This document shows, one piece after another, positions 1 to 5,031 of a stretch of DNA of 5,031 nucleotides (its first letter is position 1; each line of letters opens with the position of its first letter). Both the position numbers and the translations under genes were made by a program. The notes below the pieces were generated by a model, which was not told where the DNA came from, did no database searches, and was given only the letters and a program-made list of their open reading frames with translations. Source of the stretch: Zoogloea sp. (GTDB taxonomy: Bacteria > Pseudomonadota > Gammaproteobacteria > Burkholderiales > Rhodocyclaceae); the NCBI GenBank assembly GCA_016790385.1, contig JAEUNV010000388.1:1-5031 (forward strand). Direction: 5' to 3'.

Positions 1-371
1 GCCCCAACCGGGCGGAGATACTCATCGTCACCAGCAATCGTAGCGGTCCCATCGAACTCACCCGGGAACAAGCCGAGAAACTTTACCTGGGCCGGAGCAC
101 CACGCTCAGCGATGGCAGCTCCGCAAGCCTTGTCGACCTCCCCAACGGCTCGGTGAGAGACGAGTTCTACCTCAAGCTGACGGGCAAGAACCCCGCGCAG
201 ATCCAGGCCTACTGGTCGCGCCTCGTCTTCACCGGGCGCGCCCTCCCCCCCAGGGAAGCCCGCTCCATGGCCGAAGCACGGCAATGGCTGACCGACACTC
301 CCAACCTGATCGGTTACCTTGATCGCAACGAGCCCACCGCTGGCATGCGGATACTTCTGCGCCTCCCCTGA
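1..371 (+). CDS. PstS-like phosphate ABC transporter substrate-binding protein, 5'-truncated by window edge
   Basis: The open frame begins at base 3 with no start codon and ends at TGA 369-371, leaving 122 visible residues. An internal GTG (150-152) or the frame's other start-like codons are unlikely true starts, because the family pattern continues upstream of them. Visible family features, in order, are a beta strand ILIVTSNRSG, then LTREQAEKLYLGRSTTLSDG (the usual 'L+ +Q ++FLG+ W DG' helix-turn), then VRDEFYLKLTGKNPAQIQAY, W-SRLVFTG, and a C-terminal IGYLDR strand. This is the pattern of the small single-domain periplasmic phosphate-binding-like (PBP-like) proteins common in betaproteobacteria, which are shorter than classical PstS. 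Probably only a signal peptide and a few residues are missing upstream. Ligand binding is assumed from the family; no pst transporter genes are visible. The 133-bp gap to the next gene holds no convincing terminator. Confidence 0.8.
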   Translation, partial: PNRAEILIVTSNRSGPIELTREQAEKLYLGRSTTLSDGSSASLVDLPNGSVRDEFYLKLTGKNPAQIQAYWSRLVFTGRALPPREARSMAEARQWLTDTPNLIGYLDRNEPTAGMRILLRLP

Positions 372-504
372 GCAATTCCGCACAGTGTTTCTTGCGGGGC
401 TCTCCCGCCATCTGCAAACAAGCGTCAGTTCGGCCTAAAGTCGCAGCGCAGACGCAGCCGTCGCCCTAGAATCCGTCGCAACGGCACTGCTTCCCCCCAC
501 ATCG

Positions 505-1368
505 ATGACGTCACACTCTTCCCACGCCTCGCGCCATCACGCGCCAACAGGACTGCTCACGCCCGGACAGACGTTGCTCTGCTTTCTGGGTGGCATCATC
601 GCGATGTTCATGGTTGTTTCCGTGGTCTTTGCCATGAAGTTGAGTGCCGAGGGGCGTTTGCCGTCCCTCAGCAAATTGGCCAAAGCCGAAACGGTGGCGC
701 CACCGCCGGCGCTCAAGAAGCCCGCGCCCTCCAACTCCGCCGTCTCGCCGCCCATAACGGCCAGTGCCCCCTCCCGAGGAGAGCAGACGGTGGAACCCTC
801 ATTGATTCGACCCGACGGCAACGCCACCTTCGTCCCGGGCACCGAAAACCTGCTGCCCGCGGAAGTCGCTCACCTGGCCAAAGATGCCTCCCCGGCAAAC
901 TCCGCGGAGGGACGCCCCCCCACTCCGACTGCGACCGTGACCGTAACGCCCGCCCACGTCGAGAGCACTCCGCCGGCAGGGGTTCTGCCTCGAGCCGCCG
1001 CGGCCTACGCCGCCACCAGCTCGCGGACGCCCCCAGACGACATCCGGAAATTCATTTCCGAATGGGCCTCCGCCTGGCAACGCAAGGATGCGGATGCCTA
1101 CCTCAAGCACTACGCCGATGACTTCTCACCCGCCGGCGGAATCACCCATTCCGCATGGCTTCGGCAACGCAAGGAACGCCTAGGCCGCCCCGGCGAGATC
1201 AGTATCCAGATATCTGATCTGGACATCGACTCCAAGGGCAGCGATGTAACTGCCCGCTTCACCCAGTCCTATAGCGCACAAGGCAAGACGCTGAGAGAAA
1301 CCAAGACACTCCTTCTTGCTCTCCGCGACGGCCGCTGGCTGATTCGCCAGGAGCGCATCGGCCAGTAA
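505..1368 (+). CDS. Membrane-anchored protein with Pro/Ala-rich linker and C-terminal NTF2-like domain
   Basis: This is a 287-residue protein with three visible parts. Residues 1-21 are a short His/Ser-rich cytoplasmic tail. Residues about 22-45 are one hydrophobic membrane segment (LLCFLGGIIAMFMVVSVVFA). Residues about 46-175 are a low-complexity Pro/Ala/Thr/Ser linker, presumably periplasmic. Residues about 177-284 form an NTF2-like alpha+beta domain, with W-x2-AW-x2-KD-x2-AYL-x2-Y-x2-DF followed by W-x3-R-x2-R, F-x-QSY, ETKTL and GRWLI-x2-E. That domain resembles the one found C-terminal to YafK-type L,D-transpeptidases and in other envelope proteins, but no transpeptidase domain is present here. 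ATG 505 is the first ATG after an in-frame stop (436-438). It has no Shine-Dalgarno, and the next ATG (604) would destroy the membrane segment. A TAGAAT at 467-472 could be a -10 element but lacks a good -35. Function is unknown; a scaffold or ligand-binding role at the envelope is inference. Confidence 0.82.
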   Translation: MTSHSSHASRHHAPTGLLTPGQTLLCFLGGIIAMFMVVSVVFAMKLSAEGRLPSLSKLAKAETVAPPPALKKPAPSNSAVSPPITASAPSRGEQTVEPSLIRPDGNATFVPGTENLLPAEVAHLAKDASPANSAEGRPPTPTATVTVTPAHVESTPPAGVLPRAAAAYAATSSRTPPDDIRKFISEWASAWQRKDADAYLKHYADDFSPAGGITHSAWLRQRKERLGRPGEISIQISDLDIDSKGSDVTARFTQSYSAQGKTLRETKTLLLALRDGRWLIRQERIGQ

Positions 1369-1385
1369 CGCCGCCATAGCGCGGT

Positions 1386-1414
1386 TTGACACAATCTGGC
1401 ACCTCGGATATACT
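1386..1414 (+). promoter_or_regulatory. Sigma70 promoter of rplU-rpmA
   Basis: A perfect -35 TTGACA (1386-1391) is separated by 17 bases from TATACT (1409-1414), a five-of-six match to the -10 consensus. Transcription would start near 1421, giving a leader of about 30 nt before the rplU ATG. The promoter lies 17 bp past the stop of the upstream gene. This near-consensus architecture fits the high expression expected of ribosomal protein genes. Confidence 0.85.
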
Positions 1415-1451
1415 GCCGTGTTTCCTGAAAACCCTTTATCGGAGTACATCC

Positions 1452-1763
1452 ATGTACGCGGTCATAAAAACCGGCGGCAAGCAGTATCGCGTTGTTGCCG
1501 GCGAAAAACTCAAAGTAGAACAGATACCGGCAGACGTGGGCTCGCAAATCACCATCGACCAGGTCTTCATGGTCGGCGAAGGCGAGTCGGTCAAGATCGG
1601 CACCCCCGTGGTGGCCGGCGCCAGCGTCACGGCAACCGTGGTTTCCCACGGCCGTCACGACAAGATCAAGATCTTCAAGATGCGTCGTCGCAAGCACTAC
1701 CAGAAGCATCAGGGGCATCGCCAGAACTACACCGAGCTTCGCATCGAAGCGATTTCGGCCTAA
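1452..1763 (+). CDS. rplU: 50S ribosomal protein L21
   Basis: This 103-residue protein has the same length as E. coli L21 and is typical over its whole span. It starts [14 protein letters not shown], carries the central VKIGTPVV strand, the [26 protein letters not shown] basic block (rRNA-binding region, residues about 73-93), and ends in ISA. L21 binds 23S rRNA in the large subunit. ATG 1452 is chosen because it follows GGAG (1441-1444) at 7-nt spacing and gives the exact family N-terminus. A longer in-frame ATG at 1386 overlaps the -35 element and would lie upstream of the predicted transcript start, so it is rejected. It is the first gene of the transcript driven by the promoter at 1386-1414, with rpmA starting 21 bp after its stop. 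Confidence 0.98.
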   Translation: MYAVIKTGGKQYRVVAGEKLKVEQIPADVGSQITIDQVFMVGEGESVKIGTPVVAGASVTATVVSHGRHDKIKIFKMRRRKHYQKHQGHRQNYTELRIEAISA

Positions 1764-1784
1764 GCGGCCCAAGGAGAAACCGAC

Positions 1785-2048
1785 ATGGCACACAAAAAGG
1801 CTGGCGGCAGTTCCCGTAACGGCCGCGACTCAGAAAGCAAACGTCTTGGCGTCAAGCGCTACGGCGGTCAGTTCGTCCTCGCCGGCAACATCATCGTTCG
1901 CCAGCGCGGCACCGAATACCACCCGGGCGAAAACGTCGGCATCGGCAAGGATCACACCCTGTTTGCGCTGACCGAAGGCACCGTGCAGTTCACCGTCAAA
2001 GGCGCCAACAAGCGCCGTACCGTGAGCATCGTCGCCGCCGCTGAATAA
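1785..2048 (+). CDS. rpmA: 50S ribosomal protein L27
   Basis: This 87-residue protein begins [20 protein letters not shown], the hallmark L27 N-terminus that reaches toward the peptidyl transferase centre. It continues [19 protein letters not shown] and the [17 protein letters not shown] core, full length for the family. There is no N-terminal extension of the cleavable Firmicutes type, as expected for a proteobacterium. A strong Shine-Dalgarno AAGGAG (1771-1776) sits 8 nt before ATG 1785. It is co-transcribed with rplU (21-bp gap) and is followed within 20 bp by an intrinsic terminator that closes the ribosomal protein unit. Confidence 0.98.
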   Translation: MAHKKAGGSSRNGRDSESKRLGVKRYGGQFVLAGNIIVRQRGTEYHPGENVGIGKDHTLFALTEGTVQFTVKGANKRRTVSIVAAAE

Positions 2049-2067
2049 GCGCCGACTGCAAGCCTTC

Positions 2068-4361
<2,294 letters not shown>

Positions 4362-4371
4362 ACCTGACAAA

Positions 4372-4417
4372 GCGCAAATGAAACTGGCCACCCTCAGGTG
4401 GCCAGTTTCATTTGCGC
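4372..4417. terminator. Perfect 21-bp hairpin after proB, probable bidirectional terminator
   Basis: The arms at 4372-4392 and 4397-4417 are perfectly complementary over 21 bp around a 4-nt loop CTCA. The GC-rich core CTGGCCACC (4384-4392) pairs with 4397-4405. The core is flanked 5' by AAATGAAA and 3' by TTTCATTT (4406-4413), so each strand offers a GC stem followed by a U-rich tract. It starts 10 bp after the proB stop, fitting termination of the obgE-proB message, and by symmetry it would also stop transcription arriving from the intron remnant on the - strand. The U tracts are interrupted by C and A, so efficiency is uncertain. Confidence 0.75.
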
Positions 4418-4501
4418 AATCCAATCCTGCGTGACATTCCTTCAACGGGAAAAGCTGCTCATGCGGATATCCCGTAGGGAAGTTGTTCGGGATAGGGGCG
4501 G

Positions 4502-5031
4502 TCAGATCGCCGGCGCGATCGCCGTCTTGGTCTCGCTAACCTTCAAGTGGAGTCGATCCTAGAGCCGGCACAGCCCCTCAAGCACCCGTTCGCCCGCACG
4601 GCGGCTGCGCACGCACACGTTGCAGTCGTCGGAATAGCGCACGAACCGATGGCCACGCACCTCCAGTTCCCGATCCACCTCGTCCAACAGCACTTTGGCC
4701 AAGAGCGGCGACAGCGGCCGACCTTGCAGCGTGCCCTCATACCGCTACATGACCACCCCGCCATCCATGATGCCGGCCACGGGGTAACGACGGATCAGCC
4801 GCAACACGGCCTTGTCGTCGACTCACCTCGCCAACCGGACCATCAGGATGTCGTGATTGACCCGATCGATGAACTTCTCCAGATCCACATCGACCGCCAC
4901 CCGATAGCCGTCCTGCACGTAGCGCTGTGCATCGAGCACCACGTCATGCGCACGGCGTCCCGGTCGAAAGCCGTAGCTGTGTTCGGAGAACGTCCGATCA
5001 ATCATGGGCTGCAAGACTTGCAGCAGGGCTT
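4502..5031 (-). pseudogene. Group II intron reverse transcriptase/maturase remnant, three in-frame stops, truncated
   Basis: Read on the - strand from the window edge, one continuous frame matches the RT domain of proteobacterial group II intron proteins. Landmarks are ALLQVLQPMIDRTFSEHS then YGFRPGR (4955-4975), VDVDLEKFIDRVNHD (4850-4894, first catalytic Asp region), TLQGRPLSP (4706-4732, usually TPQGGPLSP), YSDD (4625-4636, usually YADD), then RSRRAGERVLEGL and LHLKV. The frame is broken by TGA 4823-4825, TAG 4745-4747 and TAG 4559-4561, without any frameshift. Homology stops just after LKVSETKTAIAPA, and the frame ends at TGA 4502-4504, so the thumb/maturase (X) region and any endonuclease domain are missing. 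The N-terminal part lies beyond the window. Domain V of an intron RNA was not recognised in 4418-4501. It cannot encode an active maturase as read. The intron class is not assigned. Confidence 0.9.

Noticed and set aside
394..408. Small GC hairpin (GCGGG/CCCGC) after the PstS-like gene as a possible terminator.
   Set aside because: The stem is only 5 bp and is followed by no T-rich tract.
1386..1451. Upstream in-frame ATG giving a 22-residue N-terminal extension of L21.
   Set aside because: That ATG lies upstream of the predicted transcript start and partly in the promoter. The family N-terminus and the GGAG ribosome site both point to ATG 1452.
1418..1819. A 133-codon + strand frame overlapping rplU and the rpmA start.
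   Set aside because: It is the +1 shadow of rplU, Arg/Gly/His-rich because of codon bias, and it crosses two certain ribosomal protein genes.
4468..4494. TATCCCG/CGGGATA inverted repeat with 13-nt loop, considered as part of a group II intron RNA domain or an attachment site.
   Set aside because: The 7-bp stem is short, lacks the conserved pattern of domain V, and is within chance expectation. The 84 bases at 4418-4501 otherwise show nothing I can name.
4543..4764. A 73-codon - strand frame (Cys/Arg/Trp-rich) inside the RT region.
   Set aside because: It is an out-of-frame reading of the decayed RT. The true frame shows RT motifs TLQGRPLSP and YSDD.
4559..4825. Possible stop-codon recoding or readthrough in the RT frame.
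   Set aside because: The stops are a mix of TGA and TAG, key motif residues are also altered and the C-terminal domain is missing, so simple pseudogene decay is the better explanation.

Overview
The window reads as chromosomal DNA of a betaproteobacterium, most likely near Rhodocyclales (Azoarcus/Thauera-type). The basis is the rplU-rpmA-obgE-proB gene order, the GC-rich coding style and the protein signatures. That placement is inferred from gene order and family resemblance, not from a database search.

Layout, left to right on the + strand: (1) the 3' part of a small PstS-like phosphate-binding protein gene, cut by the window edge (1-371); (2) a membrane-anchored protein with a Pro/Ala-rich linker and a C-terminal NTF2-like domain (505-1368); (3) a near-consensus sigma70 promoter (1386-1414) driving rplU (L21, 1452-1763) and rpmA (L27, 1785-2048), closed by a strong intrinsic terminator (2068-2100); (4) obgE and proB (2136-4361), which here form ONE uninterrupted 741-codon reading frame with no stop between them; (5) a 21-bp perfect hairpin that looks like a bidirectional terminator (4372-4417); (6) on the - strand, a decayed and truncated group II intron reverse transcriptase with three in-frame stops (4502-5031, continuing past the edge).

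How the genes fit together: L21, L27 and the ribosome-assembly GTPase Obg form a conserved translation and ribosome-biogenesis cluster. ProB (glutamate 5-kinase, first step of proline synthesis) commonly follows it in betaproteobacteria. The L27 terminator separates the highly expressed ribosomal protein genes from obgE-proB, which has no obvious promoter in the short gap and probably relies on readthrough.

The most notable observation is the in-frame ObgE-ProB join. Codon 365 is CAA, one substitution from TAA, and lies directly before an intact Shine-Dalgarno sequence and tandem ATGs for proB. The simplest reading is recent loss of the obgE stop, or a base-calling error, giving a potential two-domain GTPase-kinase fusion together with independently initiated ProB. 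I found no wholly new system here. The remainder is ordinary housekeeping sequence plus intron debris.
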